A DNA stretch of 64,000 bases from Solwaraspora sp. WMMA2056. GTDB lineage: Bacteria; Actinomycetota; Actinomycetes; Mycobacteriales; Micromonosporaceae. The stretch covers positions 5,704,001-5,768,000 of the forward strand of contig NZ_CP128360.1 in the NCBI RefSeq assembly GCF_030345095.1, read 5' to 3'. Below, in pieces: positions 18,011 through 26,599 of this stretch. The position numbers and the translations under genes were made by a program. Below the pieces are notes generated by a model. That model was not told the origin of the DNA. It did not search any database and saw only the letters and a list, made by a program, of their open reading frames with translations. Positions within the stretch are counted from its first letter, which is position 1. Every line of letters starts with the position of its first letter.

Positions 18011-18054
18011 GGTCAGGCCGGTTCGGCCGACAGGTCAGGCCGGTTCGGCTGACA
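18011..18054. repeat. 22-bp tandem duplication covering the tauB-like stop codon
   Basis: Units at 18011-18032 and 18033-18054 (GGTCAGGCCGGTTCGGCCGA core) match at 21 of 22 positions. The right-hand unit encodes the last residues and stop codon of the ABC ATPase gene; the left-hand unit lies just after it. Confidence 0.85.
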
Positions 18055-18880
18055 GGGAGGTGCGCCGCTGGGACGCCATGACGAGCGAGTAGACCTCTTC
18101 CCGCAGTTCGCCGAAGGTCGCCGTCTGTTTGGTCGCGATCTGGTCCCGGGGCCTCTCGAGTGGGACCGGCAGGTCGGCGACGACGGTGGACGGACCTTGA
18201 GACAGGACGATCACCCGGTCGGACAGGTACACGGCCTCGTCGATGTCGTGGGTCACGAACAGCACCGTCGTCCCGGTCTCCGCCCAGATCTTGAGCAGCA
18301 GATCCTCCAGGCTCGCCCGGGTCTGGGCGTCCACCGAGGCGAACGGCTCGTCCATGATCAGCATCTCCGGCCGTACGGCGAGTCCGCGCGCGATCGCCAC
18401 CCGCTGCTGCATGCCGCCGGAGAGCTGCCACGGGTACAGGCCGGCGGCGTGGGCCAGACCGACCATCTCCAGCGACTGCCGCACCCGGTCGCGGATCTCG
18501 GCGCGCGGCAGGCGTCGGTCCCGCAGCGGCAGGACGACGTTCTTCTCGACCGTCAGCCAGGGGAACAGCGACCGGCTGTAGTCCTGGAAGACGACCGCGA
18601 CACCGTCGCGGGGGCCGGACATGGTCTCCCCCCGGAAGACCACCTCCCCGGTGGAGATGGGCAGCAGGCCGGCGATGCACATCATGAGTGTCGTCTTGCC
18701 GCAGCCGGACGGGCCGACGACCGAGACGAACTGGCCGGCGTGCACGGCGAACTCGATGCTGCGTACGGCGAGCACGTCCCCCTTGCGTGAAGGGTAGGAC
18801 TTGCCCGCCTTGCGGACGTCGAGCACGGGCGCCGCGACGCCCGGGTCCTGCTGGTGGTGCGGGATCGTCACCGGTTCCAT
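18035..18880 (-). CDS. ABC transporter ATP-binding protein, nitrate/sulfonate/taurine type
   Basis: A protein of 281 residues with Walker A GPSGCGKT, Q-loop VFQDYSRSLFPWLTV, signature LSGGMQQRVAIARGL, Walker B LIMDEPFASVD and switch His VTHDIDEAV. This is the SsuB/TauB/NrtD type that energises uptake of small sulfonates, nitrate or similar compounds. ATG 18880 has a strong GAGGAGG upstream. It follows the permease gene by 44 bp. No substrate-binding protein gene is present, and the permease has lost its 5' end, so uptake through this set is doubtful. Confidence 0.85.
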   Translation of the reverse strand: MEPVTIPHHQQDPGVAAPVLDVRKAGKSYPSRKGDVLAVRSIEFAVHAGQFVSVVGPSGCGKTTLMMCIAGLLPISTGEVVFRGETMSGPRDGVAVVFQDYSRSLFPWLTVEKNVVLPLRDRRLPRAEIRDRVRQSLEMVGLAHAAGLYPWQLSGGMQQRVAIARGLAVRPEMLIMDEPFASVDAQTRASLEDLLLKIWAETGTTVLFVTHDIDEAVYLSDRVIVLSQGPSTVVADLPVPLERPRDQIATKQTATFGELREEVYSLVMASQRRTSLSAEPA

Positions 18881-18924
18881 CCGGTCCTCCTCTTGCGTTG
18901 GGCCTGGTGTGGTCGGCCGACGGG

Positions 18925-19575
18925 TCAGTGGCGTTCCGCGCCGTCCGGCCGCACGTTGCGGTGCCAGCCGAGCAGCAGGCGTTCGACCAGGGCGAAGACG
19001 GCGTTGAAGAGGATTCCCAACAGCGCCAGAAGCACGATCGCCGACCACAGTTCCGGGAACCGGAACAGCCGCTGCTGGTTGACGATGTAGAAGCCGAGCC
19101 CGGCGGTCGCGGCGTAGAGCTCGGAGATCACCATGAGGACCAGGGCGATGCCGATGCTGATCCGCAGGCCGGCGAAGATCGCCGGGCTGGCGCCGGGCAG
19201 CAGTACCTGGAGGAAGTAGCGACGCCGGGTCAACCGCAGGCTCTTCGCGGCGGTGACCGCGGTGCGGTCCAGGCCCCGTACCCCGTCGTAGGTGTTGATG
19301 AGGATCGGCCACAGGCAGCCGAGCGCGATCAGGAAGACGTTCATGCCGCTGGTGATGCCGAAGACGACGATCGCGATGGGCAGCAGCGCGGTCACCGGCA
19401 CCGACATGCCGAGCCGGATCAGTGGGTTGAAGAACGCGCCGGCGGGCCGCCATACGCCGATCAGGATGCCGGCGCAGATGCCGACGGTGGCGGCCGTGCC
19501 GTAGCCGAGGCCGAGTCGCGCCAGGCTGGGCAGCACGTCGGTGCGGAATTGTGCACTGAGGAACAGCGAGGTGGG
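18925..19575 (-). pseudogene. ABC permease (SsuC/TauC type), 5'-truncated
   Basis: The frame encodes the C-terminal two thirds of a permease: helices including GTAATVGICAGILIGV, VPVTALLPIAIVVFGI and ELWSAIVLLALLGILFNAVF, and the EAA-type loop AAKSLRLTRRRYFLQVLLPGASPAI. Family sequence begins abruptly at SLFLSAQFRTDVLPSL, around 19575. The first membrane helix and start region are missing. GTG 19536 could still give 203 residues. Immediately beyond the break begins the opposite-strand dioxygenase, also without its 5' end. Confidence 0.75.
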
Positions 19576-19577
19576 CG

Positions 19578-20420
19578 AAGCGGAGAGCCCTGGTGCGAGG
19601 CCTGCGGATGGACGACTACGACGACACGCTCGCCGCAGCCATCTTCTACCTGATGGGCCTGCACCTCGGCGTGCCGATGCGGCAGAACGAACTCGGCGAC
19701 CTCGTCGATCACGTGATCGCCACGTCCGACAAGACCCTGCAGGACCGCACCGCCCTACCGTCGCGCGTACGGGACCGGCTGCCCTTCCACTCCGACAGCT
19801 CCGACGTGGTCGCCCTGATGTGTCTGCGGCCCGCGAAGGAAGGCGGTGCGAGCAGCCTGGTCAGCGGGGCCACCCTGTTCAACGAGGTGCTGCGGCGACG
19901 CCCCACCCTGGCACCACTGCTGCTGGAGCCGTGGTACTTCGACTGGCGTCGGCAGGACCCCGACGCGCCGGCCGACTGGTACACCTCGCCCATCGTCAGC
20001 TGGACCGAGGGCGTGTTCAGCATGTACGCGGGCAGCGGCATGATCAAGGCCGCCCAGGACTACCCGGACGTACCGCCGTTGACCCCGGAACAGCTCGAGG
20101 TGCTGACCCTGCTCGACGACATCAGCCAGGAGCCCGGCGTGGCCCTGGACATGGACTTCCAGCCCGGTGACATCCAGTGGCTGCTGAACTACGCCGCACT
20201 GCACTCGCGGACCGAGTTCGTCGACCACCCCGAGCCGGGACGGCAACGCCACCTGCTCCGGCTGTGGCTCAAGCGGGAGACCGGCCGCCCACTCGTGCCG
20301 AACTTCGGACGGCACGTGGTGATGGACCGTACCGAGACCCGAGGCGACGCGGCGTCGACCGGGTCGGGACACTTCACGATCACGAAGGCGGCGGTCCCCC
20401 GCCGGGACTGGGGCGTCTGA
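19578..20420 (+). pseudogene. TauD/TfdA-type Fe(II)/2-oxoglutarate dioxygenase, 5'-truncated
   Basis: Similarity starts at about ALVRGLRMDDYDDTLAAAIF, which in full-length relatives lies some 60-70 residues in. The rest is complete: iron ligands in PFHSDSSD (H-x-D) and the distal His in NYAALHSRTEF, and the 2-oxoglutarate Arg in RHLLRLWLKR. Such enzymes hydroxylate taurine, sulfonates or other small molecules. GTG 19593 could start a protein of 275 residues, but no ribosome site is evident. It was probably divergent from, and worked with, the neighbouring ABC uptake genes before the deletion. Confidence 0.7.
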
Positions 20421-20444
20421 CACTCCCGGCGGTCGGCTCCGGGG

Positions 20445-21443
20445 CTACTGCGTACCGTCCGCCGGTAGGCACTCCGGCAGCCCGAGCCGCGCGAACCGGT
20501 CGGCGTGGAAGGTGATGATCTCGGTGATCGCCCCACCGGTGACCCGCAGGACGTCGATCGTCAGCGGCAGGTACGCGCCGCCCTCTTCCCGCCGGAGGTA
20601 GAACCCGATGGCGGGCTGCCGGTTCACGGACGTCGCGACGGTGCGCAGCCGCCCCAGGTCCGCGAAGCCGTCCTCGATCCAGCTGGTCACGACCGCGTCG
20701 CGGCCGACCGCCAGACCCGGCGTGGGCGGCATCGAGCAGCGGACGTCGTCACGCAGCAGCGAAGTGAGCGCGGGGATGTCCGTTGCCACGCTGGCGTCGG
20801 TGTAGCGGCGCACCAGTTCGCGCGTGCCGGCGTCCTGCGCGCCGCCGGTCCAGTCCTGCCGCTCGGGGGGCAGGTGGCCCCGCAGGCCGGCGCGGGCCCG
20901 CTGCAGCGCGCTGTTCACGGAGTTGACCGAGTCCCCGAGGAGCTCCGCGACGTCCTTCGCCGGCCAGCCGAGCACGTCGCGCAGGATCAGCACGGCCCGT
21001 GGGCGGGGCGCGAGGTGCTGGACGGCAATCAGGTACGCCAGCTCGATCGTCTCCCGCGCGACGGCGACCGCCTCCGGCTCGTCGGCGTCGCCTGCGGGCA
21101 GTTCGTCGAGCAGCCGGTCCGGGTACGGCTGCAGCCACGGCACCTCACCACCGGTTGCGGGCTCCGGGCGGCGGGTGGCCAGCAGGTCCAGGCAGGCGTT
21201 GGTGGCGATCCGGTACAGCCAGGCCCGGATCGTCGACCGCCCCTCGAAGGTCTCCCGTCGCCGCCAGGCCCGCAGGAACGTCTCCTGCACCGTGTCCTCG
21301 GCGTCCTCGAACGACCCGAGCATCCGGTAGCAGTGCACGTGCAGCTCCCGCCGGTGGCGCTGCGTCAGCTTCGCGAACGCCGACTCGTCGGCCTCGCTCA
21401 GCCCGCTCCCGGCCAGCTCCGCCAGCCCCATCTCCGAACTCAT
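20445..21443 (-). CDS. ECF sigma factor with C-terminal SnoaL-like domain (SigG/SigJ type)
   Basis: A protein of 332 residues. Sigma region 2 (YRMLGSFEDAEDTVQETFLRAWR, STIRAWLYRIATNACLDLL) and region 4 (RAVLILRDVLGWPAKDVAELLGDSVNSVNSALQRAR) are followed by a SnoaL/NTF2-like domain of about 120 residues (LVRRYTDASVATDIPAL to ITFHADRFARLGLP). This class has no classical anti-sigma gene next to it, and the C-terminal domain is thought to regulate activity. The YRIATNACLDLL pattern favours the SigG-like branch. ATG 21443 has GGAAGG upstream. Convergent with the dioxygenase remnant. Confidence 0.87.
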   Translation of the reverse strand: MSSEMGLAELAGSGLSEADESAFAKLTQRHRRELHVHCYRMLGSFEDAEDTVQETFLRAWRRRETFEGRSTIRAWLYRIATNACLDLLATRRPEPATGGEVPWLQPYPDRLLDELPAGDADEPEAVAVARETIELAYLIAVQHLAPRPRAVLILRDVLGWPAKDVAELLGDSVNSVNSALQRARAGLRGHLPPERQDWTGGAQDAGTRELVRRYTDASVATDIPALTSLLRDDVRCSMPPTPGLAVGRDAVVTSWIEDGFADLGRLRTVATSVNRQPAIGFYLRREEGGAYLPLTIDVLRVTGGAITEIITFHADRFARLGLPECLPADGTQ

Positions 21444-21540
21444 CACGTCATCCTTCCGCCCCGCCGTGTCCTGTCGTAGGTGTGACGGGTACGGGTGCGA
21501 AAACTCATCACCGGGGAGCTGACCGACGGACCGCGGCCGC

Positions 21541-21605
21541 AAGATCAGTTGACGTAGATACGGGCGACACGCCGATGAACGCCCGCATTCACATCAACTG
21601 ATCTT
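21541..21605. repeat. Imperfect palindromic element (REP/MITE-like)
   Basis: The 26-nt arms at 21541-21566 and 21580-21605 pair at 22 of 26 positions, with a perfect outer dodecamer AAGATCAGTTGA / TCAACTGATCTT and a 13-nt centre. It lies in the 208-bp gap upstream of the ECF sigma gene and downstream of the metallo-hydrolase gene. It could be a repeat family or a terminator. Confidence 0.6.
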
Positions 21606-21651
21606 GGCGACCGGCCGGCACCGGCACTGCCGCCAGCACCAGAAGCCCGGG

Positions 21652-22479
21652 TCAGACCGGTAGGGGTGTGGCCACGCCGGGGGTCAGCCAGTGCAGGCTG
21701 TGCCGTACCGGATCCGGGGCATCGGTGAACGCGGCCTCGACCGCCGCGCGGCCCTCGGTGAAGTGGCCCCAGCCCTCGTAGTGCACCGGCACCACCGTGT
21801 TGGCCTGGACCAGGGTGCACAGCTCCACACCGTCGGCCGCACTCATCGTGTACCGCAGCGGGCCGGTCAGGCCGAACCGCACCGCCCCCAGATGCAGCAC
21901 CATCGTGCCGACGGTGAGCCGCTGCGCCACCTGCCGTACCCCGGGGTAGAGGACCGTGTCTCCGGTGATCCACAGTACGCCGTACCGCTGACCTGGCCAG
22001 TGCAGCGCGAACCCGGTCACCTCGCCCGCGACCGGGCGGCTCAGCGGCGGCCCGTGCCGACCCGGAGTCGCGGTCACCTCGATCGTCGGACGGCCCGGCG
22101 CGGCCAACTCGGTGCCAACCCACGGCGCGAGCCCGACCACCGACGCGGAGCCGACCGCCGACGCGGAGCCGGACCCGGCAGCGCCGAGGCGGCGGCTGCC
22201 GGCCATCGTGGTGACGATCCGGTCGACGTACGGCAGCAGCGCCCGACCGGCGTCGTCGAGGTTGTCGGCGTGGTGGTCGTGGGTCAGCAGGACCACGTCG
22301 ATGTGGCCCAGCGCCTCCGCCGGCAGCGCCGGGCCGGCCAGTTTGCGTGACGCCGTGCCCCAGCCGAACCGGTAGGTCCGGCCGGGGTCGTCGAACGTCG
22401 GATCGGTCAGCACCCGCCAGCCGGCCACCTCGATCAGCGTGGTGGGACCGCCGATGTGGGTGATCCGCACGTCGCTCAC
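21652..22479 (-). CDS. UlaG-like metallo-beta-lactamase-fold hydrolase
   Basis: A protein of 275 residues. Metal ligands are visible in THDHHADNLD, in the ITGDTVLYPG aspartate and in the C-terminal VPVHYEGW histidine. This is the L-ascorbate-6-phosphate lactonase (UlaG)-like branch of the superfamily; many members have unknown substrates. A Gly/Ala/Ser insertion (AAGSGSASAVGSASVVG, about 105-122) looks like a low-complexity loop. GTG 22479 overlaps the stop of the upstream hydrolase (GTGA), so both are translated from one message. Confidence 0.8.
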   Translation of the reverse strand: MSDVRITHIGGPTTLIEVAGWRVLTDPTFDDPGRTYRFGWGTASRKLAGPALPAEALGHIDVVLLTHDHHADNLDDAGRALLPYVDRIVTTMAGSRRLGAAGSGSASAVGSASVVGLAPWVGTELAAPGRPTIEVTATPGRHGPPLSRPVAGEVTGFALHWPGQRYGVLWITGDTVLYPGVRQVAQRLTVGTMVLHLGAVRFGLTGPLRYTMSAADGVELCTLVQANTVVPVHYEGWGHFTEGRAAVEAAFTDAPDPVRHSLHWLTPGVATPLPV

Positions 22480-23270
22480 CGGGCGTGCCGCAGCGCCCAG
22501 TCGAGGACCTCGTCGGCGATGGCCTCCCAGCCCTTCTGCGCCGGCAGCAGGTGTGCGTAGCCCTCGTACTCGATCCGTTCGGTGATGGTGTTCGACTTGT
22601 AGTGCTTGGCGTTGGACGCCTGAATCGCCGGCGGCATGATGTGGTCCTCACTGCCGGAGACGAACAGCAGCGGCGCCCGGTCGTCGTTGTGGTAGTCGAC
22701 CCAGATGTCCTGGTGGCCGGGCTGGAAGTTCGCCAGCACGCTGCCCCACAGGATGCCGCCGCTGGCCGGGATGGCGTACCGCTGCCACAGTGCCCGGCCC
22801 TCCTCCTCGGTGAACGTGTTGGTGAAGGCGTACTGCCACTGCTCGAAGGTCAACGGCACCGCCTTGTGCCGGTTCGCCGGACTCTTCAGCACCGGGAACG
22901 TCGACTTCACCTGCGACAACGGCACCACTCGGACGCCCTCGGTCGGGGCGGAGTTCATCGCCACCCCCACCGCGCCGAAGCCGTGGTCGAGCAGGACCTG
23001 GGTGAACGCACCACCGGCCGAGTGGCCGATGAGGATCGGCGGGTTCGCCAGCTCGCCGATGATGGTTTCGTAGTGGGCGATGATCTGCGGCACGGTGGAC
23101 TGCAGGATCGGCGTCGGGTCGGCGTTGAGCGCCTCCACCTCCACCTCGTACCCGGGGTAGGCGGGTGCCAGGACCCGGAAGCCCTTGGCCTCGTAGTGGC
23201 TGATCCAGTGTTCCCAGCTGCGCGGGGTGACCCAGAATCCGTGGATCAGCACGATGGTGTCGGGTGCCAT
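22476..23270 (-). CDS. Alpha/beta hydrolase
   Basis: A protein of 264 residues. The oxyanion strand is IVLIHGFWVTPRSW, the nucleophile elbow GHSAGG near residue 104, with candidate acid in SGSEDHIMPP and His in YAHLLPAQ. Closest in style to cytosolic esterase/lipase-like hydrolases with serine nucleophile; substrate unknown. ATG 23270. It is coupled to the downstream metallo-hydrolase gene by a 4-nt overlap and follows a second hydrolase gene by 38 bp, so a three- or four-gene operon of hydrolases runs from 24285 to 21652. Confidence 0.8.
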   Translation of the reverse strand: MAPDTIVLIHGFWVTPRSWEHWISHYEAKGFRVLAPAYPGYEVEVEALNADPTPILQSTVPQIIAHYETIIGELANPPILIGHSAGGAFTQVLLDHGFGAVGVAMNSAPTEGVRVVPLSQVKSTFPVLKSPANRHKAVPLTFEQWQYAFTNTFTEEEGRALWQRYAIPASGGILWGSVLANFQPGHQDIWVDYHNDDRAPLLFVSGSEDHIMPPAIQASNAKHYKSNTITERIEYEGYAHLLPAQKGWEAIADEVLDWALRHAR

Positions 23271-23308
23271 GTCAGGCGTCCTCTCCGGTCATGGTCAGCA
23301 GGTCGAGG

Positions 23309-24145
23309 TCAGGAGGTCGAGGTCAGGAAGTCGAGCAGGTCCCGGCCGAGCTGCTCGGGATGGGTGTCGGTGATGCCGTGCGGCGCACCGGGGTAAACGA
23401 GCAGCCGGGCGTTCTTGATCCGCGCCGCCGATGCCTGGCCGCCCACCGCGAACGGCACGACCTGGTCGTCGTCGCCGTGGATGACCAGGGTGGGTACGTC
23501 GATCGCGTCCAGGTCGGGGCGGAAGTCGGTGGCCGAGAACGCGGCGATGCACTCGTAGGCGTTGCGGTGCCCGGAGGCCATGCTCTGCAGCCAGAACGCA
23601 TCCCGGATGCCCTGTGACACGGTCTCCCCGGGCCGGTTGTTGCCGAAGAACGGCCCGTCAGCCAGATCCCGGTAGGTCTGGGACCGGTCGGCCAACGACC
23701 CCGCCCGGATGCCGTCGAAGACCTCGACCGGTACGCCGCCCGGGTTGTCCGGGGTCTGCAGCATCATCGGCGGCACCGCCGAGACCAGGACGACCTGGGC
23801 GACCCGGCCGGTGCCGTGCCGACCCACGTACCGGGCCGCCTCGCCGCCGCCGGTGGAGAAGCCGATCAGCGTGACGTCGCGCAGATCCAGGGTGTCGATC
23901 AGGGTGGCCAGATCGTCGGCGTAGGTGTTCATCTCGTTGCCGTCCCACGTCTGGGTCGACCTGCCGTGGCCGCGCCGGTCATGGGCGATCACCCGGAACC
24001 CGTGCTCCGCCAGGAACAGTGCCTGAATCTGCCAGCTGTCGGAGTTCAGCGGCCAGCCGTGGCTGAGCACCACCGGGCGGCCCGTGCCGGGCCCCCAGTC
24101 CTTGTAGAAGATCTCGGCACCGTCGGCGGTGGTCACGTACGGCAT
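23309..24145 (-). CDS. Alpha/beta hydrolase, non-heme chloroperoxidase-like
   Basis: A protein of 278 residues. Motifs are [14 protein letters not shown], nucleophile [12 protein letters not shown], acid in [11 protein letters not shown] and His in [10 protein letters not shown], together with the FFGNN and [12 protein letters not shown] segments typical of cofactor-free haloperoxidase/perhydrolase-like esterases. Such enzymes usually act as esterases in vivo. ATG 24145 overlaps the stop of the small upstream frame (TGATG), and AAGGGAG lies upstream, so its translation may depend on that small frame. Confidence 0.85.
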   Translation of the reverse strand: MPYVTTADGAEIFYKDWGPGTGRPVVLSHGWPLNSDSWQIQALFLAEHGFRVIAHDRRGHGRSTQTWDGNEMNTYADDLATLIDTLDLRDVTLIGFSTGGGEAARYVGRHGTGRVAQVVLVSAVPPMMLQTPDNPGGVPVEVFDGIRAGSLADRSQTYRDLADGPFFGNNRPGETVSQGIRDAFWLQSMASGHRNAYECIAAFSATDFRPDLDAIDVPTLVIHGDDDQVVPFAVGGQASAARIKNARLLVYPGAPHGITDTHPEQLGRDLLDFLTSTS

Positions 24146-24285
24146 CAGGACACTCCCTTGATCGCGGCGAGGATGACGGTGGTGGTCGGGCCGGGCGTGG
24201 ACACCATGACGGCGTGCGACGCCTTCACCTCGGCGACCGCCAGCGCCAGGCGCGACAACCGCAAGCTCCGTAGGGATCTGAACAT
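24145..24285 (-). CDS. 46-residue small ORF coupled to the chloroperoxidase-like gene
   Basis: ATG 24285 has GAGGAG 6 nt upstream. The frame encodes 46 residues beginning [20 protein letters not shown] and ending [13 protein letters not shown]. Its TGA overlaps the next ATG (TGATG). A basic N-terminus is followed by a weakly hydrophobic, amphipathic stretch. It is not recognised as a known family. It could be a real peptide or a leader that controls hydrolase translation. Confidence 0.5.
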   Translation of the reverse strand: MFRSLRSLRLSRLALAVAEVKASHAVMVSTPGPTTTVILAAIKGVS

Positions 24286-24404
24286 CGGAACTCCTCACGA
24301 CGCGGGCCGCCCTCGGGCCGGCGTCACGGACAATCTCGCACCGTCCCGGCTGCGGAAGTTCTCTGACGACGCACAGCACTTTCGCCACGTTGCACACTTC
24401 GATG

Positions 24405-25400
24405 TCAGCCGGGCCGGCCGTCGCCGTGCACGGCCACCGGCGCACGCCGATCCGCTGTGGACACCGTCGCCACGAGCTGCCGAGGGGTGACACCGAAGGC
24501 CTGGCGGAACCTGGTGGCGAAGAAGCTCGGATTGGCGAAACCCCAGGCACGGGCGACGGCGGCGATCGAGGTGTACCGGCGGTGCGAGGCGGTCAGGTCG
24601 GTCCGCGCACCCTGCAGCCGCTGCTCGATGATGGACTGTTCCAGGCTCTGCCCCATCGTCTCGTACAGCTTGTAGAGGGCGCGCAGCGAGATGGCGTTCG
24701 CGGCGGCGATCCGGGCCGGCGTCAGGTCGGGGTCGCGCAGGTTGTTGCGCACGTACGTCTGGACCCGGGCCTGCATCGACGAGTGCATGGCGTCGCTGAG
24801 CCGCCGGCCGTCGCCGGCGGCGGAGACCACCAGGGCCCGCATCAGCTCGGCGGACGCGGCCCCGAGTTCGGCCGCGCCCGGGCCGTCGGCCAGCTGCTCG
24901 GCCTGCGCGGTCACCCGGGCGACGTGGTCACGCACCAGGTCGTAGAGCGGGCTGCGGCGCGGTTCCCGGGCCGCAGCGTGGATCAGGTCGCGGGGCAGGC
25001 CGAGCTGGTCGACGTCGACATGCAGGGCGTACGAGGCGCCACCGCCCTGCCAGCCGTAGACGTACGGCAGCGACAGGTCGACCAGCATCAGGTCGCGCGG
25101 ACCGTACAGCCGTTCCTCGCGGGCCCAGCTCAGGTGGTTGTCGGTGCGCATCGGCAGGGCCAGCACGATCGACGTCTCCGGAATCGACCGGGACATGTAC
25201 GGCGTACGGCGCAGCGTGGTGCCGGAGGCGTCGATGTTGAAGACCTTCGCGGTGCCGAAGTCGGAGACCGTCATCCGTGCCTGGATCGCGGCCGGGTCCT
25301 CGAAGGTCGCCATGCTGGAGGAGCAGTTCGCGCTGACCGTGGCCTGGAACGCCTCGGCGCGGTCGGTGACCGGCAGCGACTGGGTGTCGAGAACGAGCAT
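24405..25400 (-). CDS. AraC-family transcriptional regulator (paralogue 1)
   Basis: A protein of 331 residues. The N-terminal half is an AraC_binding_2/cupin-like sensor domain ([28 protein letters not shown]). The C-terminal HTH_18 domain has the two helix-turn-helices [21 protein letters not shown] and [34 protein letters not shown] 25400 is preceded by AGGGG. It is upstream of, and on the same strand as, the hydrolase operon, separated by 119 bp, so it is a candidate regulator of it. The second AraC gene lies 114 bp further upstream. Confidence 0.87.
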   Translation of the reverse strand: MLVLDTQSLPVTDRAEAFQATVSANCSSSMATFEDPAAIQARMTVSDFGTAKVFNIDASGTTLRRTPYMSRSIPETSIVLALPMRTDNHLSWAREERLYGPRDLMLVDLSLPYVYGWQGGGASYALHVDVDQLGLPRDLIHAAAREPRRSPLYDLVRDHVARVTAQAEQLADGPGAAELGAASAELMRALVVSAAGDGRRLSDAMHSSMQARVQTYVRNNLRDPDLTPARIAAANAISLRALYKLYETMGQSLEQSIIEQRLQGARTDLTASHRRYTSIAAVARAWGFANPSFFATRFRQAFGVTPRQLVATVSTADRRAPVAVHGDGRPG

Positions 25401-25514
25401 GATTGCCCCTATCTGGCGCTGACGGTGTGAAGGTAGCGCCGGAGCTCGATGTCGCTGAGGGGCTCTGCGTGCACCGGTGTTGCCCACAGTGCATGGTCAG
25501 GCGTCGGGTGCCTC

Positions 25515-26462
25515 CTACGACGACCGCCGCAACTCCCCCGGCGAGATGCCGTAGCGGGCCTTGAAACGCCGGGTGAAGTGCGTCGGGTCGCGGAATCCCC
25601 AGCGGTGGGCGATCACCGCGACCGGCCGGTGCCGGTTCTCCGGCCGCCGCAGGTCGTGCCAGGCGTGGTGCAGCCGTTCACTGATGATCCACTGTTCGAG
25701 GCTGATGTCGGCCTGCGCGCACACCTTGTACAGGTGCCGCAGCGAGACGTTGTGCGCCGCCGCGATCCGCCGGGCGGTCAGGTCCGGGTCGGCCAGGTGC
25801 TGCCGGACGTACGTGCGGACCCGGGTGAGCAGCGTTTCGGCGAGCACCTGGCTGGTCAGCCGGTCGGTGTGCGCGGCCGAGGCCAGCAGCGCCCGGACCA
25901 GCTCGATGCTGGCGGTGGCGACGGACCCGGCGGCGGGGTCGGCGGTGATCCGCGCCGGGTCCCGGGTGAGGTTCGCGATGTGGGCGGTGACCATGCCGTA
26001 CAGCGGGCTTGACCGCAGCCGGTGGACGGCCTGGCGGATGACGTCGACCGGCAGGCCGAGCTGGTCGCTGGGGACCTGGATGCAGCCGGCCGCCCCGTCG
26101 CCGGACCACGAGTAGTCGTACGGCCCGGACAGGTCGACGGCGAGCAGCCCGCCCGGTGGGACGACCTGCAGGTGCCGGTACTGCTCCAGGTGTCCGTGGG
26201 CCCGCCGCTGGACCGACAGGGCGACGACCGGCATCGCGTCCTGCTTGGCCTGTTTGGCGGTACGCAGCAGCCGGATACCGGAGGAACGGCTGATGAAGAT
26301 GTTGGCGTTGCCGAGATCCCACAGCTCCATCCGGCAGTGGATGTCCCCGTCGGGGTCCTCGTGGATGACGTGACACGGGGCCGAGGCGTACATCATCGCC
26401 AGATAGACGGCGTCGACGCGGTCCGGTTGCGGCAGGTCCGTGGTGTCGAGAACGTACGCCAT
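25515..26462 (-). CDS. AraC-family transcriptional regulator (paralogue 2)
   Basis: A protein of 315 residues with the same two-part design as its neighbour: sensor domain with VDLSGPYDYSWSGDGAAGCIQVPSDQLGLP and C-terminal double helix-turn-helix (TARRIAAAHNVSLRHLYKVCA; VAVIAHRWGFRDPTHFTRRFKARYGISPGEL). Similarity over the whole length indicates an old tandem duplication. ATG 26462 follows a GAGCGGA element. Genes on the other side are deletion remnants. Confidence 0.87.
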   Translation of the reverse strand: MAYVLDTTDLPQPDRVDAVYLAMMYASAPCHVIHEDPDGDIHCRMELWDLGNANIFISRSSGIRLLRTAKQAKQDAMPVVALSVQRRAHGHLEQYRHLQVVPPGGLLAVDLSGPYDYSWSGDGAAGCIQVPSDQLGLPVDVIRQAVHRLRSSPLYGMVTAHIANLTRDPARITADPAAGSVATASIELVRALLASAAHTDRLTSQVLAETLLTRVRTYVRQHLADPDLTARRIAAAHNVSLRHLYKVCAQADISLEQWIISERLHHAWHDLRRPENRHRPVAVIAHRWGFRDPTHFTRRFKARYGISPGELRRSS

Positions 26463-26527
26463 CGATGTCCGCTCTACTCTGTGCGCGCTGCCCGCAATAT
26501 AGGCCGACGGATGAGTGGGTCGAAAGT

Positions 26528-26599
26528 ATGACCGTCAAGCTGAGTATCAGCGTCCCCGACGAGGTGGCCGCCTACCTCCAACAGCAGGGCAACGGGTAG
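26528..26599 (+). pseudogene. Antitoxin N-terminal stub (ribbon-helix-helix type)
   Basis: 23 codons beginning MTVKLSISVPDEVAAYLQQQ and then stopping resemble the first beta-strand and helix of actinobacterial type II antitoxins (commonly MTVKLSISVPD-x-VA-x-YL). The remainder and any toxin gene are missing. The sequence right after it belongs to an MFS exporter, so a deletion joined the two. Confidence 0.6.
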
